From contig CABIKM010000048.1 of assembly GCA_902196205.1 (NCBI GenBank), positions 1 to 64,000 on the forward strand: a DNA stretch of 64,000 bases. Reading direction: 5' to 3'. This DNA comes from Candidatus Methylomirabilis lanthanidiphila. Lineage in GTDB: Bacteria > Methylomirabilota > Methylomirabilia > Methylomirabilales > Methylomirabilaceae. Position 1 is the first letter of the stretch. Every line of letters begins with the position of its first letter. The notes under the pieces are model-generated. The model saw only the letters and a list, made by a program, of their open reading frames with translations, made no database searches and was not told the origin of the DNA. Of this stretch, positions 15,957 to 24,403 are shown piece by piece. Position numbers and translations under genes: made by a program.

Positions 15957-17145
15957 CTTTATGTTTACCTCCGAATCGGTAACAGAGGGGCACCCTGACA
16001 AACTGTGCGATCAGATCAGCGATGCGGTCGTCGATCATATCCTGCAGCGCGACCCATGTTCGCGGGTCATCGCCGAATGCGCGGTCTCAACCGCCATCGT
16101 GTTTATTGCGGCCAGGTTTTCCACCAATGCCTCCATCGACTTCGCCAACATCGCCAGGCAGGTGATCAATCAGGTCGGGTATGTGGAACACTCCTTTACG
16201 GCCAAGACCTGCAGTATCCTGACAAGTCTCAAAGAGTTGCCTGTTGAGGAGTCCGACGTTTTCGATGAACGGTGTCTGTCCGACGAAGAGATAGAACGGA
16301 TCCCGGTGAGAAATCAGGTGACAGTATTCGGGTATGCATGCGATCAGACCCCTGCCCTCATGCCGCTTCCCATCTGGCTGGCCCATCGGCTTGCCAGGAG
16401 GCTGACCTCCGTAAGGCTCCAAAAGCTCCTTCCCTACCTGTCTCCTGACGGCAAGACGCAGGTCGGCGTCGAGTACAGAGATCGGAGGCCCTACAGGATT
16501 CATAGCATCACGCTCATTGCCGGCCAGAGCAGACCCTCAACATCCGGCGGTCCCGATCTGAAAAGACTGGAACAGGATCTCAGAGAGATGGTTATTCATC
16601 CGATCCTCCAGGACGAGAAGATTACAACGGATGACAGGACCAGAATATTTGTCAATCCGGATGGTCCATTTATTGTCGGTGGGCCCTCTGTCCATTCCGG
16701 ACTGACAGGCAGAAAGAATGCCATCGACACCTATGGGGAGTATTCACGACACAGTGGGGCGGCTCTCAGCGGAAAGGATCCCATGCGGATCGACCGCGTC
16801 GGCGCCTACATCGCCCGCTATGCGGCCAAGAACGTGGTGGCTGCAGGGCTGGCGCGGGAATGCGAAGTCCAATTGAGCTACTCTATCGGCCTGTCACGAC
16901 CTGTCAGCGTGCAGGTCGAAACATTCGGCACAGGCACGCTGCCGGATGCCCGGATCGCCCAGCTCCTCGAGAGCCATGTCGATTTTCGGATCGCGGGGAT
17001 CATGAAGCAGTTCAACCTGCGTTATCTGCCCTCCCTGATTAAAGGCGGGTTTTATAAGAGGCTGGCTGTCTACGGACATGTGGGGCGGATGGACATCGGG
17101 CTTCCCTGGGAGGTCACCGACAAGATCGGTGCCCTGAAGGACTGA
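15946..17145 (+). CDS. Divergent S-adenosylmethionine synthetase-like protein
   Basis: 399 residues clearly of the MetK fold. TEGHPDKLCDQISDAV (14-28), GLTGRK (252-257) and SGKDP (275-279) are kept. Several conserved elements are altered: GDQG before FGYA is RNQV (122-125), the glycine-rich GGPxGDxGLTGRK reads GGPSVHSGLTGRK, HGGGAFSGKD reads HSGAALSGKD, and the segment usually reading GGEIT reads AARFS (about 55-59). It may be a reduced-activity or altered-substrate enzyme. ATG 15946 has CGAGGTG upstream and overlaps the ATPase stop, so the two are translationally linked. A normal metK is presumably elsewhere. Confidence 0.8.
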   Translation: MKADFMFTSESVTEGHPDKLCDQISDAVVDHILQRDPCSRVIAECAVSTAIVFIAARFSTNASIDFANIARQVINQVGYVEHSFTAKTCSILTSLKELPVEESDVFDERCLSDEEIERIPVRNQVTVFGYACDQTPALMPLPIWLAHRLARRLTSVRLQKLLPYLSPDGKTQVGVEYRDRRPYRIHSITLIAGQSRPSTSGGPDLKRLEQDLREMVIHPILQDEKITTDDRTRIFVNPDGPFIVGGPSVHSGLTGRKNAIDTYGEYSRHSGAALSGKDPMRIDRVGAYIARYAAKNVVAAGLARECEVQLSYSIGLSRPVSVQVETFGTGTLPDARIAQLLESHVDFRIAGIMKQFNLRYLPSLIKGGFYKRLAVYGHVGRMDIGLPWEVTDKIGALKD

Positions 17146-17187
17146 GAGGGACGCTCACTGCGAGAGTCGTAAAGCAGAAGAGCATCC

Positions 17188-17233
17188 TTGACAGGGTTGA
17201 TGATGTGGATTATTATCACTATGATCATCCACA
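17188..17233 (+). promoter_or_regulatory. Promoter with operator of the MazEF-type operon
   Basis: TTGACA at 17188-17193 and TATTAT at 17211-17216, spacer 17 bp. TGTGGAT (17204-17210) and ATCCACA (17227-17233) form an inverted repeat bracketing the -10, as expected for antitoxin autorepression. Confidence 0.75.
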
Positions 17234-17254
17234 TGATGAAGGGGGTAGTTTATA

Positions 17255-17488
17255 ATGCGCACCATACAGATGACACTGGACGACGATCTGGTCAAGTCAG
17301 TGGATCGAATTGCAAAGGAGCTCAAGACCACACGGTCGGCTTTTGCTCGCAAGGCGTTACGGGACGCCATTCATCAGATGCAAGTCCGTCGTCTTGAGGA
17401 ACGACACAGAAAAGGGTACCAGTCGAAGCCTGTAAAAAAAGGGGAATTCGACGTATGGGAAGCGGCACAGGCCTGGGGTGATGAATGA
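17255..17488 (+). CDS. Ribbon-helix-helix antitoxin
   Basis: 77 residues beginning MRTIQMTLDDDLVKSVDRIA, the ribbon-helix-helix pattern of MazE/CopG-type antitoxins. The C-terminal third (basic, then EFDVWEAAQAWGDE) is the expected toxin-binding tail. It overlaps the MazF gene by 4 bp. Confidence 0.85.
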   Translation: MRTIQMTLDDDLVKSVDRIAKELKTTRSAFARKALRDAIHQMQVRRLEERHRKGYQSKPVKKGEFDVWEAAQAWGDE

Positions 17489-17796
17489 AGCGGGGTGAGA
17501 TCCGGTGGTACAGGTTCAAGGCCCCGGACAAGAAACGTCCCGTGCTGATCCTGACTCGTGACTCCATGCTTGAGTACCTCGGGGAAGTTACCGTTGCGCC
17601 TCTGACATCCACGATCAGGGACATCCCCAGCGAAGTGTTGTTGACGAAACCGGATGGTATGCCCACGGAGTGTGCGATTAATTGCGATCATATTCAAACC
17701 GTCTCCAAGGGAAACATCGGCTCAGTGATTACGATATTATCACCGGAGAAATTGCAAGCCGTTCGAGCGGCTGTCATGTTCGCGCTCAATCTGTAG
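17485..17796 (+). CDS. MazF/PemK endoribonuclease toxin
   Basis: 103 residues with the MazF pattern: RGEIRWYRF, KKRPVLILTRD, VAPLTSTIRDIPSEV, ECAINCDHIQTVSKGNIG. This family cleaves mRNA at short motifs. It is the second gene of the operon controlled by the promoter at 17188. Confidence 0.9.
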   Translation: MKRGEIRWYRFKAPDKKRPVLILTRDSMLEYLGEVTVAPLTSTIRDIPSEVLLTKPDGMPTECAINCDHIQTVSKGNIGSVITILSPEKLQAVRAAVMFALNL

Positions 17797-18017
17797 CGGT
17801 GGCCGCGGGGTATAATCCCTCTGTGAATTCGCCTCCTTCGTCAGGTACTCGCCCTACTTGACCTTGATTCGAATGTTCTTCTGATGACTGGAGCCGCCGC
17901 TTGAGGTGGCTTATACGACGTGATCCGGACCCTAACCCATAACTCCTCCTCTGCACCGACCGGTTTCATGGTATTATAATAACGTTTAAACCTGAACAGG
18001 CCAGCGAAGGAATAAGG

Positions 18018-18317
18018 ATGAGTCTTACCGCGACAAACTACCAGCACATCACGCTCAGGGACGACGGGATGGCCGTCATCGCCGGTTCCACCATGAAGGT
18101 CGCTGAACTCGTTGCCGAAGTGCAGGCCTATGGCTGGAGCCCTGAAGAGCTTCACTTTCAGCATCCTCATCTCTCCCTGGGACAGATCCATTCTGCCTTG
18201 GCCTACTACTCGGATCACAAGGACACCCTGGATCGCGAACTCGCTCAGGCGCTCCGGGAAGCGGATGAGCACCGCGCTGCCGCCGGCCCATCGGCATTCT
18301 CTCACATCCGGTCCTAA
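18018..18317 (+). CDS. DUF433 antitoxin, second copy
   Basis: 99 residues; HITLRDDGMAVIAGSTMKVA and ELHFQHPHLSLGQIHSALAY follow DUF433. A GAAGGAATAAGG site precedes the ATG. An AT-rich TATTATAAT at 17972-17980 is a likely -10. It is partnered with the DUF5615-like gene 12 bases downstream. Confidence 0.75.
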   Translation: MSLTATNYQHITLRDDGMAVIAGSTMKVAELVAEVQAYGWSPEELHFQHPHLSLGQIHSALAYYSDHKDTLDRELAQALREADEHRAAAGPSAFSHIRS

Positions 18318-18328
18318 GATCGTCCGTA

Positions 18329-18676
18329 CTGCCCTTTTCTCTCTACACCGACGTTCACATTCCGCGTGCGATTGTTATCGGCCTCCGACTCCGCGGCGTC
18401 GATGTGCTTACCGCCCAAGACGATCACGCCTCCAGTTTGACCGATTCGGTCTTGCTGGATCGCGCCACCAGCCTGGGACGCGTGCTTTTCTCCTTTGACA
18501 CCGATCTGCTCCAAGAAGCCGCACGACGCCAACGTGAACAGATCCCGTTTGCCGGTTTGGTGTACGCCCACCTCGCCCGTATCTCAATCGGCGACTGCAT
18601 CAACCATCTGGAATTGATCGCTACGGTTGGAGGGTCGGCCGACATGGTGAATCGGGTCGAGTTCTTGCCCTTGTAG
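18329..18676 (+). CDS. DUF5615 PIN-like toxin with unclear start
   Basis: The frame reads LYTDVHIPRAIVIGLRLRGV through LLDRATSLGRVLFSFDTDLL, a full DUF5615 pattern with the N-terminal acidic residue in YTDVHI. No ATG, GTG or TTG lies upstream of that motif; the first standard codon (GTG 18404) would remove it. CTG 18329 is a possible start coupled to the DUF433 stop. The N-terminus is therefore uncertain; the gene may use a rare start or have lost its start. Confidence 0.65.
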   Translation: MPFSLYTDVHIPRAIVIGLRLRGVDVLTAQDDHASSLTDSVLLDRATSLGRVLFSFDTDLLQEAARRQREQIPFAGLVYAHLARISIGDCINHLELIATVGGSADMVNRVEFLPL

Positions 18677-18695
18677 AAGGATTACAAAATGAACG

Positions 18696-18717
18696 ACCCC
18701 GCAGCAAGCCGCGGGGT
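18696..18717 (+). terminator. Weak GC hairpin after the DUF433/DUF5615 pair
   Basis: ACCCCGC (18696-18702) pairs with GCGGGGT (18711-18717). There is no T run after it, so a terminator role is uncertain. Confidence 0.35.
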
Positions 18718-18727
18718 GGCGTCTGCT

Positions 18728-18800
18728 GTTCTAACCCGTCATTCCGTGCTTGACATGGAATCCAGTCGGCCCCCTCTGGATACCGGCGTCCGCCGGTATG
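18728..18800 (+). repeat. GTCATTCC-type intergenic repeat
   Basis: CGTCATTCCGTGCTTGACATGG with AATCCAG and the facing CTGGATACCGGCG resembles the repeat at 8905. Sequence then contains CCGGCGTCCGCCGG, a local palindrome. Confidence 0.5.
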
Positions 18801-18837
18801 ATGAACTCGCGGCAAGTCGCAGGGAATGAATATCCCT

Positions 18838-19010
18838 GAAGGGACACGGGTCGTGTATGCCAATACCTCGTATCTTTATGCCGCGTTGGACCGCCGTGAC
18901 CGAGATCATAACCGTACGCCGGCTTTAGCCCGCCAAGTTCAGGAACAGGGCGTCGGGATCGTGACGACTCCCCAATGCCATCCATACCTCAACCTCGCCA
19001 CAATTGTCAG
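18838..19010 (+). pseudogene. PIN-domain toxin fragment
   Basis: TRVVYANTSYLYAALDRRDR followed by ALARQVQEQGVGIVTT matches the first 45 residues of PIN ribonucleases (VDTSALYALLDRRD). The first catalytic Asp is replaced by Asn, and homology stops after about 50 residues. The downstream text is unrelated. It is a remnant. Confidence 0.6.
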
Positions 19011-19209
19011 CTTCGACACATTGAGTGAGACTCCAGCTATGCGAGTGATAAGAAATCGGTATTGTGTCCCCCGAATTGCAGAATTGCATCGAGATCAAGG
19101 CGTCCAGGGTTCCACGCTTCAAGCCGGGAAAAGCGCTAAAGGATGCGGTGGACCGATAGAGGGGAAAGGACGCCTTGGCGGAGGTTCAGTTATGAGGCGA
19201 CAACATCAG

Positions 19210-19584
19210 CTAGGGTTCTTCGTCCAGTCCGAGGAGATCGAGAAACTCCAAATGACGCAGGACCTTGTCGGCCACCTCGTGACGTAGCTGGCGGTCCGTT
19301 AAGCGGCCACAGAGGCGGCGGATGCGATGGGCGGCGATCGTCCGGATCTGGTGCGGCAGGAGAATCGAATCCAGCGGGTTTCCAGCCGCTCCCGCCGGAA
19401 GGAACACCTCAAACGGGTGCGGTCGGCGATCCGGCTTGACCGAGGTGGCAGGCACAACGGTCAACAGACCAGAGGCCTGGTTGAACGCCTCATTGCTGAT
19501 CACCAGCACCGGTCGGAGGAAGCCCTGCTCGTGACCGTGTGGGTGCCCCAAGTCCGCCTCCAGCAACGCCCATCGTCGCCGCAT
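19210..19584 (-). CDS. PemK/MazF-family toxin
   Basis: 124 residues. GFLRPVLVISNEAFNQAS, LLTVVPATS and DSILLPHQIRTIAAHRIRRL match PemK/MazF ribonucleases. The N-terminus is atypical: MRRRWALLEADLGHPHGHEQ replaces the usual RGEVW start, so the beginning may be altered. It lies five bases downstream of its ribbon-helix-helix partner. Confidence 0.7.
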   Translation of the reverse strand: MRRRWALLEADLGHPHGHEQGFLRPVLVISNEAFNQASGLLTVVPATSVKPDRRPHPFEVFLPAGAAGNPLDSILLPHQIRTIAAHRIRRLCGRLTDRQLRHEVADKVLRHLEFLDLLGLDEEP

Positions 19585-19589
19585 CGCGG

Positions 19590-19868
19590 TTACACGATCT
19601 GTGCGGCGGTGTCGGCATCCGCTTGGGCGAAGTCATCGGCGAGGGCATCCTGCTCGGCTCGATAGGCAGGATCGCCAAAGGCGGCCTGATACTGTCTGAG
19701 AGCCTCGGCCTCGCGTTGCTGCTGCTGCTGGCGCCGACGAGCCTGTTCCACAAGCTGTTCGATGAGGGCAGCCTTGCTTGGAGCCAGGCCGTCTTTGACT
19801 AGTTCATCGATGCTCTCCACGGTCGGCTGGTGCAAGCGAAAGGTGATGCGTTTCGCGGCAATCGGCAT
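19590..19868 (-). CDS. Ribbon-helix-helix-like antitoxin
   Basis: MPIAAKRITFRLHQPTVESI suggests a ribbon-helix-helix N-terminus. A glutamine-rich helix (RRRQQQQQREAEALRQY) and an acidic tail follow. I chose ATG 19868 because AGGAGG is eight bases upstream and a promoter (19889-19916) overlaps longer readings. Partner of the PemK gene at 19210. Confidence 0.7.
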   Translation of the reverse strand: MPIAAKRITFRLHQPTVESIDELVKDGLAPSKAALIEQLVEQARRRQQQQQREAEALRQYQAAFGDPAYRAEQDALADDFAQADADTAAQIV

Positions 19869-19888
19869 CTCCATGTCCTCCTGTTGCC

Positions 19889-19916
19889 AATATAGCACGC
19901 GATAACGGCGTGTCAA
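19889..19916 (-). promoter_or_regulatory. Sigma-70 promoter of the PemK operon
   Basis: On the minus strand TTGACA (19916-19911) and TATATT (19894-19889) are 16 bp apart. The transcript would begin near 19882, excluding start codons upstream of that. Confidence 0.7.
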
Positions 19917-20089
19917 GCGTGAACGTCATCAGGCAACACATTTACGCAGGAAATGAAGACCTTTGACGCCATTGGGGTAGCCACTTGGCTGGACTGCGCG
20001 CGAGATGTAGTCGTGACCAGGATGGAGAACTATCGCCGGACCTGGTGGATCGAGCCCTGTTGCTGGACGCCCGTTCAGACTGCCCGTGG

Positions 20090-20340
20090 CCCGGATCGGC
20101 CCAACCGACGTGAATGCGGAGCAGGTGCGCCAGGGAATGGCGTGGGTCTACCGCCGATATGTTCGCGACAAGAGCCTGTTCACGATAGAGCAGGAGGCGA
20201 GAGAGGCCAGGCGCGGCCTGTGGGTCGATCCTCACCCGGTGCCGCCATGGGAGTACCGGCATGGCGGCCGCGAGATATTCAAGGATGTTGCTGCGCCGAC
20301 TAGGTCAGCGCGGGAGGCTCAGGGCGTCAGTCCGACCTAG
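20090..20340 (+). pseudogene. Staphylococcal-type nuclease, C-terminal fragment
   Basis: DVNAEQVRQGMAWVYRRYVR followed by EAREARRGLWVDPHPVPPWE is the C-terminal third of the SNase fold. The N-terminal catalytic part (Asp/Arg/Glu of the OB fold) is missing; upstream sequence does not encode it in any frame. The region 19917-20090 has no other gene. Confidence 0.7.
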
Positions 20341-20455
20341 TAGTGCGGCGCGAAGCGTTATTGTAGCGAGATGACAAGCTGCGCTGAGGCGAGGTATTGT
20401 CTGATCTCCATGTTGCGCGGCGAGGTGACGCCCCGGGCGCGGACGCGGCGCCCCC

Positions 20456-21091
20456 CTAAAATTTACCCGTATCCGCGATCATCTGATCCCGTATCTGCTG
20501 CATCGCATGCGTAAAGGCCTTGTTCAGCGCCGTCCCTACACCGAACGTCGACTGATTGTATATCGTGTTCCAGTCCGAGAACTGTGCACGGCCGCTGTAT
20601 GTGCCAAGCAGCGTGCCATCGGATCGACGAATCGAGACGTCCAGGTCGACCCCGCCCTCGCTCGACTGCATAGGGACACCAAGGAACCAGATCGGGTTGA
20701 TGGGGAGCGTAATCCACCCCGCGGCGTTGAGCCCAGCTCGCCCGTAGAACCGTGTGATCTGACCGGTCATGACGGCATCGGGACGGTCGACGTGTCTGCC
20801 GACTTCGGCAAACACGCCATTCGCCAGGAAGTCGGCGATGATGGCGTTGGTAACCTCCGTTCCCAGGTCGCCGGTCATGGAGTCCGGTTCGGTGGCCGAA
20901 CTTCCCCCGGCACGTTTGGTCTTGTCCTCTGCGGGCGAACGGTCAACGAATGTCTCTACTTGGACCTTGGCGGGGATCTTCACCGGGCTGGGGCCAAGGG
21001 AAAGCGTCGGCTTGTAAGAGATCGCGGTGCAGGCGCCGAGGCAGAGCGCTGATACAAGGGTGAACGCGAAGACACGGCGTCTCGTCATCAC
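20456..21091 (-). CDS. Outer-membrane or periplasmic lipoprotein
   Basis: 211 residues with a lipoprotein signal: basic start, hydrophobic core and lipobox LGAC (Cys20). The mature part has FVDRSP, TGQITRFYG and repeated beta strands, similar to small lipoproteins with an internal repeat that bind or assemble outer-membrane complexes. A specific function is not recognised. A good site (GGAGGAAG) precedes the start. Confidence 0.7.
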   Translation of the reverse strand: MMTRRRVFAFTLVSALCLGACTAISYKPTLSLGPSPVKIPAKVQVETFVDRSPAEDKTKRAGGSSATEPDSMTGDLGTEVTNAIIADFLANGVFAEVGRHVDRPDAVMTGQITRFYGRAGLNAAGWITLPINPIWFLGVPMQSSEGGVDLDVSIRRSDGTLLGTYSGRAQFSDWNTIYNQSTFGVGTALNKAFTHAMQQIRDQMIADTGKF

Positions 21092-21671
21092 GGCTTCCTC
21101 CTTCAGTCACGTCTCAACACTCACGTGTCTCAGTCTCATGGCTAGAGCCTAAAACGATCAGTCACGAGCAGACTTGACTTCCCTCCCCTGTCAAGAAAAA
21201 AGACTGCCAAGCAAGCTTCGAGCTCATGAGTCGTGCTGTTCTCCTAAGCTGTTGGCGGCGAGTCCTTCGACTCGGCTTCCTTCGACACGCTCAGGACAGG
21301 CCTGTCGAACCTCAACGGGGATTTACATGTCGAGGCATGTTAGATGGGCGGCCAGAGAAAGTCAATACGCCTAATGGCGTATGTTCCATTCCAGGGGCAC
21401 TGCGTTGTACCGTCCTACAGTCCTGTACACCACCCGACACTGTGCAGGCGACCAGGACGAGTGGGAAGCAGAGAAGGGAAGAAATGATGCGGGGACGCTT
21501 CCGATGAAACAGCTCGATCGGTGTGCCGGCTTTACTCCTCAACGAATTCCCGCGGCATCATCGTATGCTGCTCCCCTTACCGGGCGTACATAAGGTCACA
21601 GAGCTTACCGCGAGTCAGAATATCAAGGCAGGGCCAGAGGACAGGAAGCGAAGACTGTCAAATGAGGAATG
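21092..21671. other. Intergenic region with repeats
   Basis: No gene is supported. CTTCGACACGCTCAGGACAG with GGCCTGTCGA around 21277-21310 is an imperfect palindromic intergenic repeat. ATACGCC-TAAT-GGCGTAT at 21365-21382 is a perfect 7-bp dyad that could be an operator. Confidence 0.5.
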
Positions 21672-22043
21672 TTAGAGTAGGATTGCCACGAACGACAGCG
21701 CGGACCCTTCCAGCGCCGTATCCACAAAGACCCCGAAGAACGCCTTCCACACGATATTGCCGGTCTTGACGCATGCGGCATGCAGATAGTCATCGTGGGT
21801 GATCGCCTTCCCGGGATCAAAATACCCGCCATGGGTGAGAGCCGCAATGATTTCTCGAGACCGGATTATTTTGAGGTCATAGTGAATCACGATACTCCCG
21901 GTCACAACCTTGACCGTCACGCTCTCTATTCCGCGAAGCACCGCCAACAGCCCGTAGACTTCCTGGGCAAGATGGGGATTGCGCTGGATCACGGGCGTCC
22001 TTACCCTGAGCCTTCCCGGTATATCGTGGATATAGTGGCTCAC
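21672..22043 (-). CDS. HMA2-like protein, second stand-alone copy
   Basis: 123 residues. DIPGRLRVRTPVIQRN and RGIESVTVKVVTGSIVIHYD form the HMA-like fold without a CxxC. It shares the GRLR signature with the proteins at 11633 and 12918. The C-terminus (VWKAFFGVFVDTALEGSALSFVAILL) is hydrophobic and probably membrane-inserted. It is 15 bases downstream of a zinc-ribbon gene and probably shares its Pho-type promoter. Confidence 0.7.
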   Translation of the reverse strand: MSHYIHDIPGRLRVRTPVIQRNPHLAQEVYGLLAVLRGIESVTVKVVTGSIVIHYDLKIIRSREIIAALTHGGYFDPGKAITHDDYLHAACVKTGNIVWKAFFGVFVDTALEGSALSFVAILL

Positions 22044-22058
22044 GTCACACCTCCTCGC

Positions 22059-22304
22059 TCACTGTGTTTGAAAACCCCGACAGTTCGGATAACCTGAACA
22101 CCTGAATCTGATCATGTTGCCTTGCCTTTTATAGATGTGCATCGGTCCGCCGCACTTGCTGCAGAAAGGCCGCTTGGCGGGTATGGCGTTTCGATTGCCA
22201 AGCGTGAACTGCCTGCCGCACATCACACACCGGAACCGCTGTTTTTGAGTCCACGCCCGTCCATACCGATATACGACGTCTGAGCCGCACGACGGGCACG
22301 CCAT
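22059..22304 (-). CDS. Double zinc-ribbon protein
   Basis: About 81 residues with two zinc ribbons. CPSCGSDVVYRYGRAWTQKQ and RFRCVMCGRQF resemble the IS1/InsA-type ribbon. CSKCGGPMHIYKRQ and FRCSGYPNCRGF resemble the topoisomerase-I C-terminal ribbon. It is probably a nucleic-acid-binding protein of unknown role. A longer reading from 22355 begins at the predicted transcription start, so the internal ATG 22304 is more likely. Confidence 0.65.
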   Translation of the reverse strand: MACPSCGSDVVYRYGRAWTQKQRFRCVMCGRQFTLGNRNAIPAKRPFCSKCGGPMHIYKRQGNMIRFRCSGYPNCRGFQTQ

Positions 22305-22361
22305 CTCACGCTGCTTTTGCTCGATTTCTACCGGTTCCGGACAGGCTATCCTCATGGCCTA

Positions 22362-22415
22362 AGTACACCAGACTACAATTACACGAACATTACCGTGTTG
22401 TTACATTGGTGTAAA
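22362..22415 (-). promoter_or_regulatory. Pho box plus -10, minus-strand copy
   Basis: Reading the minus strand, repeats begin at 22415 (TTTACAC), 22404 (GTAACAA), 22393 (GTAATGT) and 22382 (GTAATTG), each 11 bp apart. TGTACT at 22367-22362 is 48 bp from the first, the same geometry as the other copies. It would drive the zinc-ribbon and HMA2 genes. Confidence 0.65.
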
Positions 22416-23021
22416 ATTCTTTCCATTTTGGCCGTTGATGCCTCAGGGCATGCCGCAACGTACTGGATAGACGACTTGTCGCAAGATGAATCTGCCGGAT
22501 TACTGAGGAAGCCTCCCTCGATACGCGTAAAAGAAAGGCTCCTTCCCTCGTGGATGAGTAGAGGTCGAATGCACCATCACGATGCGTTGACGCCAAGGGC
22601 TTTCGCGCCGTCTTTTTTACCCATGAACTGTCGCAGACTAGGGACAATAAGGGCTCATGCTATCTACCAGTGCGTTGTCGCCGGACAGGCTGAGGTTGAT
22701 GAAGACGATGCCGAGCCAACGGGCTCAGAACCCTGGATCAAGCAGAAATGGCATTCGGTGTCCCACAGGAACGATTAGAACTGTCGCGGCGAAGAGCGTC
22801 GGCTTTTGTTCCGGGCGTGCGCTGCCACATGAACCTCAGCAGAAGCCCCGATTTTATCAGGCTAGCGTAGTCTGTGTGACAGTAGCATTAAGGCGAAGGA
22901 AACAATGCGTAAACACCGAGTGGAACCGGGTGAGTTCTGCGAAGCTTACCTGGAACGAATATTAAGAGCAGTTTCCCGGCGGGAGCTCCTTATACCCATT
23001 TCATTCACAATATAAAGAACT
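22416..23021. other. Gene-free stretch
   Basis: About 600 bases between the Pho box and the end of the flavoprotein gene. I see no convincing coding frame, RNA gene, terminator or repeat. Short open frames here lack ribosome sites and domain motifs. Confidence 0.4.
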
Positions 23022-24263
23022 TCACGGTCTCTTGAGATCCTTGCCGGATATTTTCAACAGCAATGCCGGATGAAGGATTCCTGTTAAGGCGGAGGGAGGG
23101 AGTAAATCGCCGACGACACCGAGCAGCAGGTCCGCAAAGGATTGACGTCCGCGGAGGAACCGCACGACGAGATTAGCAGTCAGAGGATGACGGATGACGG
23201 TCTGCAGTGTCACGCCCAGGCGCTTCCGGCTCTTGAAGGCAGCGCGCTGCTGCCGATCGAACCGCATCAGGCGCGATTCTGCGAGGTAACCATCACCCTC
23301 AGTGAGGGCTGAGGTGATCTCGCGCGCCGCGAGCTGGGAGCCGCTGAGCGCGTGCCCTACCCCTTCGCCGGTAAACGGATCGTAAAAACCCGCCGCATCC
23401 CCAATGAGCAGCGCGCCGGCCTTGGCGCTGCGGCCCGTATGGAACGCAAGAGGCCCAAGACAACGGATGGGTCCCGACCGTTGCGTGTCACCGAGGGTCC
23501 TGACGGCCAAGGGAAACTCCTGAAGCATCACATCAAACAGCTCCTCAACGTGTCCCTTCCACCCACGCACGACCCCATGATCTGCTACGATGCAGGCATT
23601 CACCAGCCGTTTACCGATCGGATTCAGAATACAATACGATCGAACGCCGACCGAGATCAGCCCGTAATCAATAAGTTTAGCAGCCCCCTCATAGTGCGCG
23701 ACGAGGGCTGTCCGATGCAGAGTGGGATGAGGCCGGTGCAGTCCGAGCCGCCTGGCCACCACCGAGTCTCGTCCATCTGCGCCCACGACGATCCGCCCTC
23801 GATACGTCTCCCGACCTTTCGATCCGATTCCCGCCACACCGCGCACCTGCCCGTTTTCCCAGATCAGATCAGTCACGCGAAATCCTTCGACGCACCGTAC
23901 GCCGGAGCGTTGAGCCCATTTCAGCAACACGCTGTCAAGAGTGGCCCTGGAGATGGAAAGCGCAAAGGGGGAGGCCTGACCCTCGACGATAGCGGGAAAC
24001 TTGGCCCGAAAGGTCGTGCCGTCTGGAGAGGCAACCGTCATGCCCCAGAGCCGTTGCGCCCCGGCCTCGCACACGAGAGTGAGCAGGCCAAGTTGATCGA
24101 GGAGTCTGACGGTCCCCGGGCTGAGATAGTCGCCGCAGGTCTTCTGACGAGGAAACGCGGCCTTATCAAGCAGGAGCGTGTCAACATCATGCCGGGCCAG
24201 GAGGCCGGCCAGGACTGAGCCGGCCGGGCCGGCGCCCACTATAATCACCAAAGGCTGCGCCAT
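23022..24263 (-). CDS. Geranylgeranyl-reductase-family FAD oxidoreductase
   Basis: 413 residues. The N-terminal FAD motif VIIVGAGPAGSVLAGLLA is followed by FPRQKTCGDYLSPG (conserved Cys region of the family), the mid-chain VVGADGRDSVVARRLG, and LLIGDAAGFYDPFTGEGVGHAL. These are hallmarks of the geranylgeranyl reductase/group-A monooxygenase family, which saturate isoprenoid chains or hydroxylate quinones. No isoprenoid genes are beside it, so substrate is open. It is transcribed divergently from the Pho-boxed operon at 24480. Confidence 0.85.
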   Translation of the reverse strand: MAQPLVIIVGAGPAGSVLAGLLARHDVDTLLLDKAAFPRQKTCGDYLSPGTVRLLDQLGLLTLVCEAGAQRLWGMTVASPDGTTFRAKFPAIVEGQASPFALSISRATLDSVLLKWAQRSGVRCVEGFRVTDLIWENGQVRGVAGIGSKGRETYRGRIVVGADGRDSVVARRLGLHRPHPTLHRTALVAHYEGAAKLIDYGLISVGVRSYCILNPIGKRLVNACIVADHGVVRGWKGHVEELFDVMLQEFPLAVRTLGDTQRSGPIRCLGPLAFHTGRSAKAGALLIGDAAGFYDPFTGEGVGHALSGSQLAAREITSALTEGDGYLAESRLMRFDRQQRAAFKSRKRLGVTLQTVIRHPLTANLVVRFLRGRQSFADLLLGVVGDLLPPSALTGILHPALLLKISGKDLKRP

Positions 24264-24403
24264 GAGGAGATCCTCATCCAGGAACCGCCACCCCCGTGAA
24301 CCGTCCCACTACCTCATCCATCGAGGCGCGTTTACGCCTTACTAAAGATAGCATACGCACAAATCTCCGAGTGAAGCCGACCTCAAAAAAGATCCATAAA
24401 ATA

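Noticed and set aside
22317-22778. A 153-codon plus-strand frame in the gap before the flavoprotein
   Set aside because: It overlaps the Pho box and the start of the zinc-ribbon gene, lacks a ribosome site and has no recognisable motif.
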